From JBJEQG01 sp051881635 (GTDB lineage: Bacteria; Bacillota; Clostridia; Oscillospirales; Acutalibacteraceae): a stretch of DNA of 24,538 bases. Made by a program: the position numbers and the translations under genes. Location: assembly GCA_051881635.1 (NCBI GenBank), contig JBJEQG010000031.1, positions 1 to 24,538 on the forward strand, given 5' to 3'. How positions within the stretch are numbered: position 1 is the first letter of the stretch; each line of letters opens with the position of its first letter. Shown in pieces: positions 1-7,932 of the stretch. The notes beneath the pieces were generated by a model. It had not been told where the DNA came from and searched no databases. It saw nothing but the letters and a program-made list of their open reading frames with translations.

Positions 1-1191
1 GTTGGCGTCACCTTGGCGGCGTCATTTAACAATGACGGCTCAAAGGCGGAAACAACAAATGTTGTAACTATGGGGCGTGTGGATATTGATTTGATTGATA
101 TTTACACCCGTCCCGATAGCGTTAGACCGGGACAGGTTGTGCCGAAAGTTGTATCTGTCGAAAATACGGGCGAAAATACCGCCTATGTTCGTATTCAGGT
201 TGACAAGGCATGGTATGAACATAATACGGATAACCGCCTGGACACAACGGTTTATGACCCGAGTTACATCGTTCTGAATTTCGCCAACCCTGAGGATTGG
301 GTTTTGGGTACGGACGGATATTATTATTACCAAATTCCGCTTGAACCGGGACAGACTGCTGAAAATCTGATTGACTCTTTCTCTCTCCCCGCTGATTGGG
401 ATATGGAGGGGTATCATGATTTGGACGGACATATTACGGTTCATGCCGATGCGGTACAGTACGATAATTTCTATCCCACAAAAAACGATGAGGACGATAT
501 TGTAAATTGGGGCGGTATTGAAATTCAAGAGGCACTTCCCGAAATTACATATTCTTTCTCCAACACCACAGAGGGCAGTAATGTAACATACCAATACGGT
601 ACGGACGCATTTATTGTTCTTCCCGAAAGCAAAGATTTGTTTGGGAACTTCAAAGGAGTTATGCCCGGCGATACAAGAACCCAGACAATTACAGTGAATA
701 ATAAGAATGACAAGGCTGTCAATATTTGGCTTTATGCTTTGCCTGCCGATATTTCCGAATTTGAAGATGTCGAGGGAGCAACAGCCGAACATCAGAAAGT
801 TCTTTCCGATGATTTGGTGCAAAAGTTGACAGTTAAGGTTGTTAATACCAAAACAAACAAGGTTGTTTATGAGGGTAAATTGGTCGGCAAAGATGACCGC
901 TATAATATGCAGTCGCCCGAAAATGCGATTTTGTTAGGTGAGTTCAGTAAAGGCGATACAACAAATTTGGAGGTTACTCTGAGTGTTCCTGCCGAATTGG
1001 ATAACGCTTATGCAAACTCGATTGCAAAAATTCGTTGGGTGTTTGTTGCTGATTATGATCCCGATGAACCGCCTCCGATTATTCCGACAGGCGACCCGCT
1101 TGGTACATATCTGCTGATTGGCGGTATTGTTGCAGGTTCACTGATACTTGTAATTATTCTTTTGATTTTGGGTAAGAAAAAGAAAAAATAA
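1..1191 (+). CDS. TasA/camelysin-like surface protein, 5'-partial, C-terminal membrane anchor
   Basis: The reading frame is open from the first base, so the gene begins outside the window. The first residues (VGVTLAASFNND) look like the end of a SipW-type signal peptide followed by the mature N terminus of TasA/camelysin-family proteins. The motif VENTGENTAYVRIQVDK soon after is typical of that beta-sandwich family, which forms matrix fibres or surface proteins and is usually processed by the signal peptidase SipW. A second beta-rich stretch follows (about 530-1050). The C terminus has an IIPTGD sequence (1078-1095), a hydrophobic helix of about 22 residues and a run of five lysines. That layout fits either a transmembrane anchor or a degenerate sortase sorting signal. 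SipW, if present, would lie upstream and is not visible. The family call is by eye; the exact function is unknown. Confidence 0.75.
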   Translation, partial: VGVTLAASFNNDGSKAETTNVVTMGRVDIDLIDIYTRPDSVRPGQVVPKVVSVENTGENTAYVRIQVDKAWYEHNTDNRLDTTVYDPSYIVLNFANPEDWVLGTDGYYYYQIPLEPGQTAENLIDSFSLPADWDMEGYHDLDGHITVHADAVQYDNFYPTKNDEDDIVNWGGIEIQEALPEITYSFSNTTEGSNVTYQYGTDAFIVLPESKDLFGNFKGVMPGDTRTQTITVNNKNDKAVNIWLYALPADISEFEDVEGATAEHQKVLSDDLVQKLTVKVVNTKTNKVVYEGKLVGKDDRYNMQSPENAILLGEFSKGDTTNLEVTLSVPAELDNAYANSIAKIRWVFVADYDPDEPPPIIPTGDPLGTYLLIGGIVAGSLILVIILLILGKKKKK

Positions 1192-1209
1192 AATATAGTT
1201 CAATATTTT

Positions 1210-1243
1210 ACGGGTATATCTGAAAAGGATATACCCGTTTTTT
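1210..1243 (+). terminator. Rho-independent terminator after the TasA-like gene
   Basis: An 11-bp perfect inverted repeat (arms 1210-1220 and 1228-1238, core CGGGTATATC/GATATACCCG) with a 7-base loop is followed by a run of six T. It lies 18 bases after the stop codon. Confidence 0.9.
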
Positions 1244-1306
1244 GTGCTTTACAGTGTGAAATTTTAATAAATAGCCAAATATTTCGATGTATAAGGGTAT
1301 TTTTTG

Positions 1307-1334
1307 TTGAAAAATCAAAAAAATATGGTATAAT
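1307..1334 (+). promoter_or_regulatory. Sigma-A promoter for the ABC cassette
   Basis: A -35 box TTGAAA (1307-1312), 16-bp spacer and consensus -10 TATAAT (1329-1334), preceded by TGG for an extended -10. Transcription would start near 1341, giving a very short leader before the first ABC gene. Confidence 0.7.
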
Positions 1335-1358
1335 ATTTATTGTAGGGAGATGATTAGC

Positions 1359-2078
1359 TTGATCCGTTTTGAAAATGTGACAAAGTCATATGATAAAAAG
1401 AAAAAAGTGGTTGACGATTTATCATTCAAGGTCGGAAAGGGAGAAATTGTTGGATTTATCGGACCAAACGGTTCAGGTAAAACTACCTCCATAAAAATGA
1501 TGACGGGCATTTTAACCCCAGACAGCGGAAAAATTACAATTAACGGCTTTGATGTCAAAAAAGATACAATGAAGTTTAAACAGTCGATTGGTTATATTGC
1601 GGATAGTCCAGATATGTTTCTACGCCTTAAAGGAACGGAATTTTTGGACTTGATTGCCGATATTTACCGTGTACCGCATGATGTACGCACAGAGAGAATA
1701 CAAAGTCTGACGGAAAAATTCGGTTTAGAGGAAGCGTTGACTTCACCGCTGTTGGGCTATTCTCACGGTATGCGTCAGAAAATTATGGTTATGGCGGCAC
1801 TTTTGCACGAACCGCCCGTTTGGATTTTGGACGAACCGATGACAGGTTTAGACCCGAAATCAGCTTATGAATTAAAGCAAATGATGAGAACCCATGCCGA
1901 TAAGGGTAATGCGGTTTTCTTTTCCACTCATGTGTTGGAGGTTGCGGAAAAACTGTGCGACCGTGTTGTTATCATTAAGAATGGCGTGAAATTGTATGAG
2001 GGAACTTTGGATAACCTCGAAAAGAATTATAGGGAAAATTCTTTGGAAGAAATCTTTTTGGAGTTGACCGCAAAATGA
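1359..2078 (+). CDS. ABC transporter ATP-binding protein
   Basis: A 239-residue ABC ATPase that would power the permease encoded next to it. Walker A GPNGSGKT is at residues 35-42, the signature is YSHGMRQ (serine 135), Walker B WILDEP has D158/E159, and the H-loop histidine is 191. An ATG at 1350 is in frame, but the ribosome binding site AGGGAG (1344-1349) directly abuts it. The TTG at 1359 has normal spacing and gives MIRFENVTKSY, a typical ABC N terminus, so I chose TTG. The SHGM signature in place of SGG is common in the exporter group containing EcsA/YthP. The stop overlaps the next start by four bases (ATGA), so the pair is translationally coupled. The substrate cannot be told. Confidence 0.9.
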   Translation: MIRFENVTKSYDKKKKVVDDLSFKVGKGEIVGFIGPNGSGKTTSIKMMTGILTPDSGKITINGFDVKKDTMKFKQSIGYIADSPDMFLRLKGTEFLDLIADIYRVPHDVRTERIQSLTEKFGLEEALTSPLLGYSHGMRQKIMVMAALLHEPPVWILDEPMTGLDPKSAYELKQMMRTHADKGNAVFFSTHVLEVAEKLCDRVVIIKNGVKLYEGTLDNLEKNYRENSLEEIFLELTAK

Positions 2079-3739
2079 GGATTTTTTTAAAGCTGGTTTC
2101 AGCGATTATACAGACGGTTGAACCAAGTCAAAACGAAAAAAAACGCTCAAAAGTTTTCTATACGGTGATGTCCTTTATCGCTGTTTTTGGAATATTTATT
2201 CCGATTTGTCTTTTGGTCGGCATAATTACCTATGCCTTGACAAAGGGCTTTGCCGAAGTCGGCGAAAGCACAAACGGCGTTATGCTGTTTATGCATATTA
2301 TCTCGGTCTTTTCGTTTATCTTTGGATTGAATGTTATATTCACTGTTTTTTATTTTTCGGAAGATGTAGAAACACTTTTGCCTTTGCCACTTCACCCATG
2401 GCAAATTATTGCGTCACGCTTTACGGCGGCTTTAATTAGTGAAAGCGTTATGCAGATTTTTGTTGTTTTGGCGGCGTTGGCAGGATATTTAATTGCCGCA
2501 GGGTTGCCATGGTATTCATGGCTTTTGGCGATTGTTGCGGTTGTAACCTCCCCGATTTTGCCATTGATTTATTGTTCCGTTTTGTGCATGGTTGTTATGG
2601 CATTTACCCGTTGGATAAGAAACAAGGATATGGTCAATCGAATTACGGGTGTTTTCGTTGTTCTTTTGATTGGAGGTATTGTTTCATGTGTCAGCTTTGT
2701 TTATAACATGGATATGCAGTCCATGATGTTACTTTTAGCGGATAAAAACAGTGTAGCTTTGCAGACACTAAATATGATTTTGCCTCATACACAGTTTATC
2801 ATTTCCGCAATAGCAGCGGGAAATATACTTAACTTTTTGATTTACATAGGCATATTGATTGCGGCGATTGTTGTATTTATGCTTTTGGCACAGCTCCTGT
2901 ATTTCAAAGGCGTATTAAACAGCAATCAGGTTCGCCAAAAACATGATAACGGTACGGCGTTGCATAATTATTTCCGCAGACAAAAGCAATCTTCCCCCGA
3001 ATGGGCGTATTTCAAAAAGGAGTTACGCATTTTGCTCCGCACACCGGCATATTTCATGAATTGTATTTTGATTAGCTTTGTATGGCCGATTTTTATTTAT
3101 TTGGTTTATCTCTTACAAGGACCGACACGCTTTTTGGAACGCTTTGCCGAAGGGGTACGCAGTGGAAATACGGAAAGCACATTGTATTATCTTTTGGTTG
3201 TTTCGGCGGTTTCCGTTTTGGTAACGGCGGCAAACAGCATAGCGTCCTCATCATTGAGTCGTGAGGGTAAGTTCTTTTCGTTTGTTAAATATATTCCGAT
3301 GTCATACGATGTCCAAATTCGTGTCAAGGCATCAGTTGCCATTTTTGTCAGCGGTCTTGGTATGCTTGTTTATACATTGGCGGCCGGTATTCTTTTGGGC
3401 ATAAATTGGACAATGCTTTTATTTTCATGCCTGTTGAGTTTGCTTTCGGTTGTTTTTTCCGCACTGTTCGGTGTTTATATGGATTCCGTCAATCCAAAAC
3501 TTGTTTGGGACGATGAACTAAATGTTCTTCGTGGCAATTACAATATTTTCTTTAATATGGCAGTTGCTATGGTTATGGAGGCGGTTTTATGCGTTGGCAG
3601 TATATTGCTGTATCGTATGGGCGTTCCCATGCTTGCGATTGCAATAGCATTGATGCTTCTTCTTTTATTTCTTGCGGCGGTTGGCGTTTATTTATGCAAA
3701 ACAAAAGCCGTCAAACATATTGAGGATATTCAGTTTTAA
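2075..3739 (+). CDS. Large ABC exporter permease
   Basis: A 554-residue integral membrane protein with about twelve hydrophobic segments. They fall into two halves around a charged loop near residues 285-325 (RQKHDNGTALHNYFRRQK). The size and two-halved layout resemble the YthQ/EcsB-like permeases that pair with SHGM-type ATPases, rather than the six-helix ABC-2 permeases further along. The start overlaps the ATPase stop by four bases. An upstream GGAG at about 12 bases may help, but coupling is probably the main route to initiation. The substrate is unknown. EcsAB-type exporters have been tied to peptide export and intramembrane proteolysis, and that is only an analogy here. Confidence 0.8.
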   Translation: MRIFLKLVSAIIQTVEPSQNEKKRSKVFYTVMSFIAVFGIFIPICLLVGIITYALTKGFAEVGESTNGVMLFMHIISVFSFIFGLNVIFTVFYFSEDVETLLPLPLHPWQIIASRFTAALISESVMQIFVVLAALAGYLIAAGLPWYSWLLAIVAVVTSPILPLIYCSVLCMVVMAFTRWIRNKDMVNRITGVFVVLLIGGIVSCVSFVYNMDMQSMMLLLADKNSVALQTLNMILPHTQFIISAIAAGNILNFLIYIGILIAAIVVFMLLAQLLYFKGVLNSNQVRQKHDNGTALHNYFRRQKQSSPEWAYFKKELRILLRTPAYFMNCILISFVWPIFIYLVYLLQGPTRFLERFAEGVRSGNTESTLYYLLVVSAVSVLVTAANSIASSSLSREGKFFSFVKYIPMSYDVQIRVKASVAIFVSGLGMLVYTLAAGILLGINWTMLLFSCLLSLLSVVFSALFGVYMDSVNPKLVWDDELNVLRGNYNIFFNMAVAMVMEAVLCVGSILLYRMGVPMLAIAIALMLLLLFLAAVGVYLCKTKAVKHIEDIQF

Positions 3740-3758
3740 TTTTGTTTTCCTCCAAAAC

Positions 3759-3795
3759 AAAGAACCAATGAGCCGAAAAAGCTCATTGGTTCTTT
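3759..3795. terminator. Bidirectional terminator between convergent ABC operons
   Basis: A 15-bp perfect inverted repeat (arms 3759-3773 and 3781-3795) with loop CGAAAAA lies between two convergent genes. The arms end in AAAG/CTTT, so each strand carries a short T-rich tail, and it could stop transcription from both sides. Confidence 0.85.
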
Positions 3796-3801
3796 GCGTT
3801 A

Positions 3802-4614
3802 TTACTTTATATCTTTTTTGTTAAAAGTAAACAAGCCCAAAAACAGGGAAACCGCCAAATAAACAAGTGATACAACAATCGGTATCCAAATTTTACCGTT
3901 GTCAATAAAAGTTGATGTTTGGACTAACAAAGACGGCGGCCAATATTGGGAAAGATTTGAATTTTCAAAAATAATATTAAATACTTCCAAAATTGTCGGT
4001 ACAATGTTAATCAAAACCAATGTTAAAGCGATTGCTCCGCCTGTGGATTTAATCATAAAAGACAACATTGTCAAGAAGGCAGTAAAGGCGATAAGTTCCA
4101 AAAGATTGACTAAAATAACAGTTACAACCGTTTGAACAGAGGCATTGCCCCAATTACCATACAGAATACCTGCCGTAATGCTGGACGGTACAAGGTACAA
4201 AAACGATAAAACAAGCATGATAAACAGGGAAACAATAAATTTTGAGAGATAAATGTTAGTTCTGGAAAAACCTCTTGATATGCTGTTTTTATATGTTCCT
4301 GCTGCGTATTCAGCGGTAATAAACAATACCATTGCAATAGATAAAAGGGTAACAATATCCGAGTCACCGAAAAATCTTTGAGCATTGGACCATGCATTTG
4401 TGGCGAATAATGATGTAGTCATTTCTGTTCCGCCCATAGATAAAATATCTTCCATGCTCATGCCCAAATAGCCCATATTGTCAACCATTAACCTATATAC
4501 AGCATGATACAAAAATGTCAAACCAATAGCCAAAACCAAAATGATAATGGAACAAACCCAAAAGGATTTTCCTTTGAACAGTTTTCTGAAATCAGATTTT
4601 AAAAGACAGTTCAT
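3802..4614 (-). CDS. ABC-2-type permease, BcrB-like
   Basis: A 270-residue membrane protein with about six predicted helices. A short cytoplasmic N terminus is followed by helix 1 at residues 20-37, a long outside loop (about 38-85), then five more helices. The motif AAGTYKNSISRGFSRTNIY after helix 2 is characteristic of the permeases that pair with BcrA-like ATPases in bacteriocin-immunity or peptide-resistance exporters. Its ATG overlaps the stop of the upstream ATPase by four bases (ATGA), with GGAG just before it. It is the last gene of a two-gene operon on the minus strand and ends at the bidirectional terminator. Cargo is not known; export of antimicrobial peptides is a family-based guess. 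Confidence 0.85.
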   Translation of the reverse strand: MNCLLKSDFRKLFKGKSFWVCSIIILVLAIGLTFLYHAVYRLMVDNMGYLGMSMEDILSMGGTEMTTSLFATNAWSNAQRFFGDSDIVTLLSIAMVLFITAEYAAGTYKNSISRGFSRTNIYLSKFIVSLFIMLVLSFLYLVPSSITAGILYGNWGNASVQTVVTVILVNLLELIAFTAFLTMLSFMIKSTGGAIALTLVLINIVPTILEVFNIIFENSNLSQYWPPSLLVQTSTFIDNGKIWIPIVVSLVYLAVSLFLGLFTFNKKDIK

Positions 4615-5516
4615 ACGGTTTCTCCCTCCATTCTGCTGACAAAATATTTTTCCATGCTGTTCGTTTCTTTGGTAATGCTTTCAACAATGACATCGTTTTC
4701 AAATAAAGCCTTTGTCAAAGTTCCCGTATTTTCAATCTCAGCACGAATAAGCAAAGTATCATCAGCCGTAAACACAATATCAGCGTTGGGAAGTAATTTG
4801 GATAGAATTTCTTTTGCTTTTTTGGAATTGTCTGTTTTGATAAGAACACCGTTACTGCATCGGGCAATTACTTCATTTGCCGTAATTTCCTCTACCAATC
4901 GTCCACGGCTGATAATGCCGTAACAGGTCGCAACCTTATTTAATTCATCAAGAATATGGCTGGAAATCAAAATGGTTTTTCTGTATTCTTTGTTGAGCTT
5001 TAATATCAGTTCACGCACTTCGATAATACCTGTCGGGTCCAAGCCGTTAATAGGTTCGTCCAAGACGATAAATTCCGGGTCGCCGACCAATGCCATACCA
5101 ATACCTAAACGCTGACGCATACCAAGCGAAAAATCTTTTGCCTTTTTGCGTCCCGTATCTGCCAGACCGACTAAATCCAAAATTTCCGCATTTTTCTTTA
5201 CATCAGCATTTGCCAGGTCGGCAATAATGCTTAAATTATCCGCTGCACTCATGTTATTATAAAGTGCCGGACTTTCAATCAAACCGCCGATTTTTTTTCT
5301 GCCGCTGACAACATCATCATTTCCGAACAGGGTAAAAGACCCCTCAGACGGAACAGCCATGCCTAAAATCAAACGCAGAAAGGTTGTTTTTCCTGCACCG
5401 TTTTTTCCGACAAAGCCATAGATTTCGCCCTTGCGAACATTTAGGTTGACATGGTCAACAACATGAACGCCAGAGTAAGTTTTTGTTAAGTTGTTGCTTT
5501 GAAGTACATACTCCAT
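4611..5516 (-). CDS. ABC ATPase, BcrA-like
   Basis: A 301-residue ABC ATPase that would drive the adjacent permease. Walker A GKNGAGKT is at residues 37-44, the signature is FSLGMRQRL, and Walker B is IVLDEPINGLDP with a following SSH switch histidine. The last roughly 80 residues form a C-terminal extension seen in BcrA-type ATPases of peptide-resistance exporters. The ATG at 5516 is preceded by TGGAGGA at good spacing. It is first in the operon, transcribed from a near-consensus promoter at 5556-5584. No regulator or two-component system sits directly beside it. Confidence 0.9.
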   Translation of the reverse strand: MEYVLQSNNLTKTYSGVHVVDHVNLNVRKGEIYGFVGKNGAGKTTFLRLILGMAVPSEGSFTLFGNDDVVSGRKKIGGLIESPALYNNMSAADNLSIIADLANADVKKNAEILDLVGLADTGRKKAKDFSLGMRQRLGIGMALVGDPEFIVLDEPINGLDPTGIIEVRELILKLNKEYRKTILISSHILDELNKVATCYGIISRGRLVEEITANEVIARCSNGVLIKTDNSKKAKEILSKLLPNADIVFTADDTLLIRAEIENTGTLTKALFENDVIVESITKETNSMEKYFVSRMEGETV

Positions 5517-5555
5517 TCAAAATCCTCCATATAGTTTAATTACAGGGTTAATAAC

Positions 5556-5584
5556 AAAATACATTTTTTCCCGAAGTTTGTCAA
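5556..5584 (-). promoter_or_regulatory. Sigma-A promoter of the BcrA-like operon
   Basis: On the minus strand, -35 TTGACA (5579-5584), exactly 17 bp, then -10 TATTTT (5556-5561). It lies about 40 bases upstream of the ATPase start. Confidence 0.8.
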
Positions 5585-5629
5585 GAGAAAAAGAGGATTG
5601 GTATATTAAAAATTTAAAAATTTTTCTAC

Positions 5630-5660
5630 AAAAAAAGCCCAACGAAAAGTTGGACTTTTT
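5630..5660 (-). terminator. Terminator of the XRE-AbrB/ABC operon
   Basis: Read on the minus strand, a 10-bp stem (5649-5658 with 5634-5643, one G-U pair) closes a loop TTTTC and is followed by seven T. The G-U pair becomes a mismatch on the plus strand, so it is directional. It lies just past the permease stop at 5693. Confidence 0.85.
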
Positions 5661-5692
5661 CAATACAAATTAAATTGTTGTGCGGAAAGTTA

Positions 5693-6433
5693 TCAATCGA
5701 CTTTCATTTTTTTATTAAAGAAAATTACTGCCAAAACAGTAGTAACAATGGTATATCCCAAAACCCAACATAGGTTAATCAAAAGTTCGCCGTAATCACC
5801 CGAAAGAGCATTTTTTCCCATATCTACAGCATGAACAAAAGGCAAAAGATAAGCAAAAGTTTTTAATCCTTCACCGAGCAAATCCAAACTGAACCAAATG
5901 CCCGACAGCCATGCGGTCAGGTTTGTCATTAAAGTGCCACAAATACCGCCAACGGCTTTGTCATTTAATAATGTTCCGAACAAAAGTCCAAGAGAGATGA
6001 ACATATAAGAGGAAGGAATGGTGCAAAGAACAGCTATTAAAATCTGCCATGAAAATTCCATGCCCAAACACAAGGCGAATATGTAACAAATAATTGTTTG
6101 TAAAAGGGACATTGGAATAAGAGGCAAAGTATAACCGAAAATGAAATTGCCTGATGTGAGCGGTGTTGTGAAAAGGCGTGTTTGAAAAGCGGTTGTTCTG
6201 TCCTTTGATACCAACATGGCCGAAAACAGCGACATAAAGGACAGACCGAACACCGCCATGCCGGGTGCTAATGTTGTCAGCGGAAACATATGACCGACTT
6301 CGTTTGGAATATTGCGGTCAATAATGTTCAGCAGGGCAATCAAAATCAAAGGAAATCCCAAACCGAAAATTAAAGTTAAAGGGTCACGCAAAATTTCCTT
6401 TGTGGTGCGTTGAGCAAAAAGCAGCGTTCTCAT
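5693..6433 (-). CDS. ABC-2-type permease, DrrB-like
   Basis: A 246-residue protein with about six membrane helices (roughly 22-40, 55-75, 97-125, 130-155, 160-185, 215-240). The N terminus (RTLLFAQRTTKEILRDPLTLIFGLGFP) has the cytoplasmic lead-in and first-helix proline typical of ABC-2 permeases of the DrrB/NodJ type. It starts two bases after the stop of the upstream ATPase. Its ribosome binding site GAGGAG lies inside the last codons of that gene, so the two are coupled. It is the last gene of the operon before the terminator at 5630-5660. The substrate is unknown. Confidence 0.85.
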   Translation of the reverse strand: MRTLLFAQRTTKEILRDPLTLIFGLGFPLILIALLNIIDRNIPNEVGHMFPLTTLAPGMAVFGLSFMSLFSAMLVSKDRTTAFQTRLFTTPLTSGNFIFGYTLPLIPMSLLQTIICYIFALCLGMEFSWQILIAVLCTIPSSYMFISLGLLFGTLLNDKAVGGICGTLMTNLTAWLSGIWFSLDLLGEGLKTFAYLLPFVHAVDMGKNALSGDYGELLINLCWVLGYTIVTTVLAVIFFNKKMKVD

Positions 6434-6435
6434 AT

Positions 6436-7167
6436 TTATATCTCCTCGTTTTCTACAAGTGAAACAAAAGCGTCTTCAAAACTTTGACAGTTTGTTTTCG
6501 CTTTTAATTCCTCCGCACTGCCGATAGCTTTCAGTTTTCCGTCTTTCATAATTGCAATACGGTCCGAGAGAGCCTCCGCTTCTTCAAGATAGTGGGTTGT
6601 CAAAATAACGGTAACCTTGCCTTTGAGAGTTTCAATGGTTTTCCAAAGGTCACGGCGAGCCAGAATATCCAAACCCAAAGTCGGTTCGTCCAAAAATATT
6701 ATCTGAGGATTGCTTATCATTGCCATAGCAATACTCAAACGCCGCTGCCAGCCACCCGAAAGTGTTTTTGCTTTTTTGGAAACATATTCTTCAAAATGAA
6801 ACTTCTCAATCATTTCGTTGGCTTTTTGTTTTGCTTCTTGTGCAGTCATGCCATATATGCCAGCCATAAATTCGAGATTTTCTTTTACTGTTAAATTCAT
6901 TGCAAGAGCGGTTTCCTGCGGAGAAACACCGATACAGCCTTTAATTTTTTGTGCGTCCGTATAGATGTCATTGCCCAAAATTACGGCAGAGCCGTCAGTC
7001 GGTTTTGTAAGGCAGGAAAGCATTTTTATGGTTGTTGTTTTGCCCGCACCGTTGACACCCAAAAGAGCAAAAAACTCGCCTTGCCTAATCTCTAAGTTTA
7101 AGGAATCAACCGCTTTTTTGTTTTTATAAACTTTTGTCAGGTTTGTGGTTACGATTGCATTTTCCAT
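6436..7167 (-). CDS. ABC ATPase, DrrA/CcmA-like
   Basis: A 243-residue ABC ATPase. Walker A is GVNGAGKT, the Q-loop is SPQE, the signature is LSGGWQRR, Walker B is IIFLDEPTLGLD, and the switch histidine lies in TTHYLEEAE. These match daunorubicin-type (DrrA) exporters. The frame stays open to 7368, but that extension of 67 residues lies over the upstream regulator gene. The chosen ATG at 7167 gives MENAIVTTNLTKVY, a typical start, and has GAGGG upstream, 10 bases after the regulator's stop. It is the second gene of a regulator-ATPase-permease operon. Confidence 0.9.
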   Translation of the reverse strand: MENAIVTTNLTKVYKNKKAVDSLNLEIRQGEFFALLGVNGAGKTTTIKMLSCLTKPTDGSAVILGNDIYTDAQKIKGCIGVSPQETALAMNLTVKENLEFMAGIYGMTAQEAKQKANEMIEKFHFEEYVSKKAKTLSGGWQRRLSIAMAMISNPQIIFLDEPTLGLDILARRDLWKTIETLKGKVTVILTTHYLEEAEALSDRIAIMKDGKLKAIGSAEELKAKTNCQSFEDAFVSLVENEEI

Positions 7168-7177
7168 AATATTGCCC

Positions 7178-7642
7178 TCATTCCTGTTCATCTTTTTTAT
7201 CGCTGTTTTGCGTACTTTCCATAAATTTATCAAAGAAATATTGCATTGCCTTATTGGGAATAAGAGCAAGCCCTTGATGTTCATCACCAAGCACACAAAG
7301 AGAGTCACCTGGTTGAATGTTAAAAACTTCACGGGCTTTTTTTGGAATAACAATTTGTCCCCGCTCATTGATTGTCACTATACCGAAAATATGCTTGCCT
7401 TTGGGCGGAATGGGTAATTGTTCTTTTTCAGCGGAATAATTGATTAGATTGTCTAAACTGATGTCGTAGAGTTCGGTCAGCTTAACACAATAAGAAATAT
7501 CGGGTTCACTTTCACCGCTTTCCCATTTTGCGACAGATTGTCGGGATACACCGCAATGTTCGGCAATTTTTTCCTGTGTGTATCCATGAAGTTTGCGGAG
7601 TGAAACTAAATTCTGAGAAATTTGATTTTTAGGATTTTTCAT
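7178..7642 (-). CDS. XRE-AbrB fusion transcriptional regulator
   Basis: A 154-residue predicted DNA-binding protein with two different domains. Residues 10-64 are a Cro/C1 (XRE) helix-turn-helix (TQEKIAEHCGVSRQSVAKWE, then the usual LxxLYDISLDNL). Residues 86-132 are an AbrB/SpoVT-type swapped-hairpin domain (INERGQIVIPKKAREVFNIQPGD). The ATG at 7642 has a strong GGAGGTG site. An in-frame extension to 7696 runs back through the promoter and was rejected. It is first in an operon with a DrrA-like ATPase and permease, so it probably controls that exporter and itself. The transcript leader is only about 15 bases. Both domain calls are clear; the signal it senses is unknown. Confidence 0.9.
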   Translation of the reverse strand: MKNPKNQISQNLVSLRKLHGYTQEKIAEHCGVSRQSVAKWESGESEPDISYCVKLTELYDISLDNLINYSAEKEQLPIPPKGKHIFGIVTINERGQIVIPKKAREVFNIQPGDSLCVLGDEHQGLALIPNKAMQYFFDKFMESTQNSDKKDEQE

Positions 7643-7663
7643 ATTTTTCGCACCTCCAAAATG

Positions 7664-7692
7664 ATTATAACATAGGGTTTTTAGGGTGTCTA
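7664..7692 (-). promoter_or_regulatory. Extended -10 promoter of the XRE-AbrB operon
   Basis: On the minus strand, -35 TAGACA (7687-7692), 17-bp spacer, TGT plus -10 TATAAT (7664-7669). The spacer region holds repeats of TAGGGT on the plus strand (around 7672-7688), which may be a site for the encoded regulator. That last point is a guess. Confidence 0.75.
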
Positions 7693-7845
7693 TCAACCAA
7701 AATTGACAAATAGAAATAAAAAATGTTAATTTTCGTGGCGTTTGAATAAATTATTGTTTGTAGTTTTCAAATTATTCATTCTGTTTCAAGTTTTGAGTGT
7801 ATAATGGAAAAAAAGATAAAAATCAGGAAAATCAGTGGTTTTCTA

Positions 7846-7874
7846 TTTAAGAAAGCCGAAAAATATGTTATACT
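7846..7874 (+). promoter_or_regulatory. Extended -10 promoter of the two-component/HtrA operon
   Basis: A -10 TATACT (7869-7874) preceded by TGT makes an extended -10. The -35 is weak (TTTAAG, 7846-7851) at 17 bp. The leader of about 50 bases holds a small GCGG/CCGC hairpin (7899-7912) just before the ribosome binding site. Confidence 0.6.
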
Positions 7875-7932
7875 TAAATAAGATGAAAAAAGATTTGAGC
7901 GGCATTGTCCGCAGAAAGGTAGAGTTGTAACT

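Noticed and set aside
40..822. A 260-codon open frame on the minus strand opposite the TasA-like gene
   Set aside because: It has no ribosome binding site or family motif, is rich in Ile/Asn/Cys in the way of antisense frames, and lies wholly over a convincing gene.
7168..7368. N-terminal extension of the DrrA-like ATPase by 67 residues
   Set aside because: It overlaps the XRE-AbrB gene in another frame, has no ABC similarity, and the ATG at 7167 has its own GAGGG site.
7703..7731. Possible plus-strand promoter with TTGACA at 7703-7708
   Set aside because: The matching -10 at 17 bp (TTAATT) is poor, and a better extended -10 lies nearer to the response-regulator gene.
7800..7805. TATAAT hexamer upstream of the response-regulator gene
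   Set aside because: I could not find a reasonable -35 at the right distance or a TGn extension, so I did not list it as a promoter.
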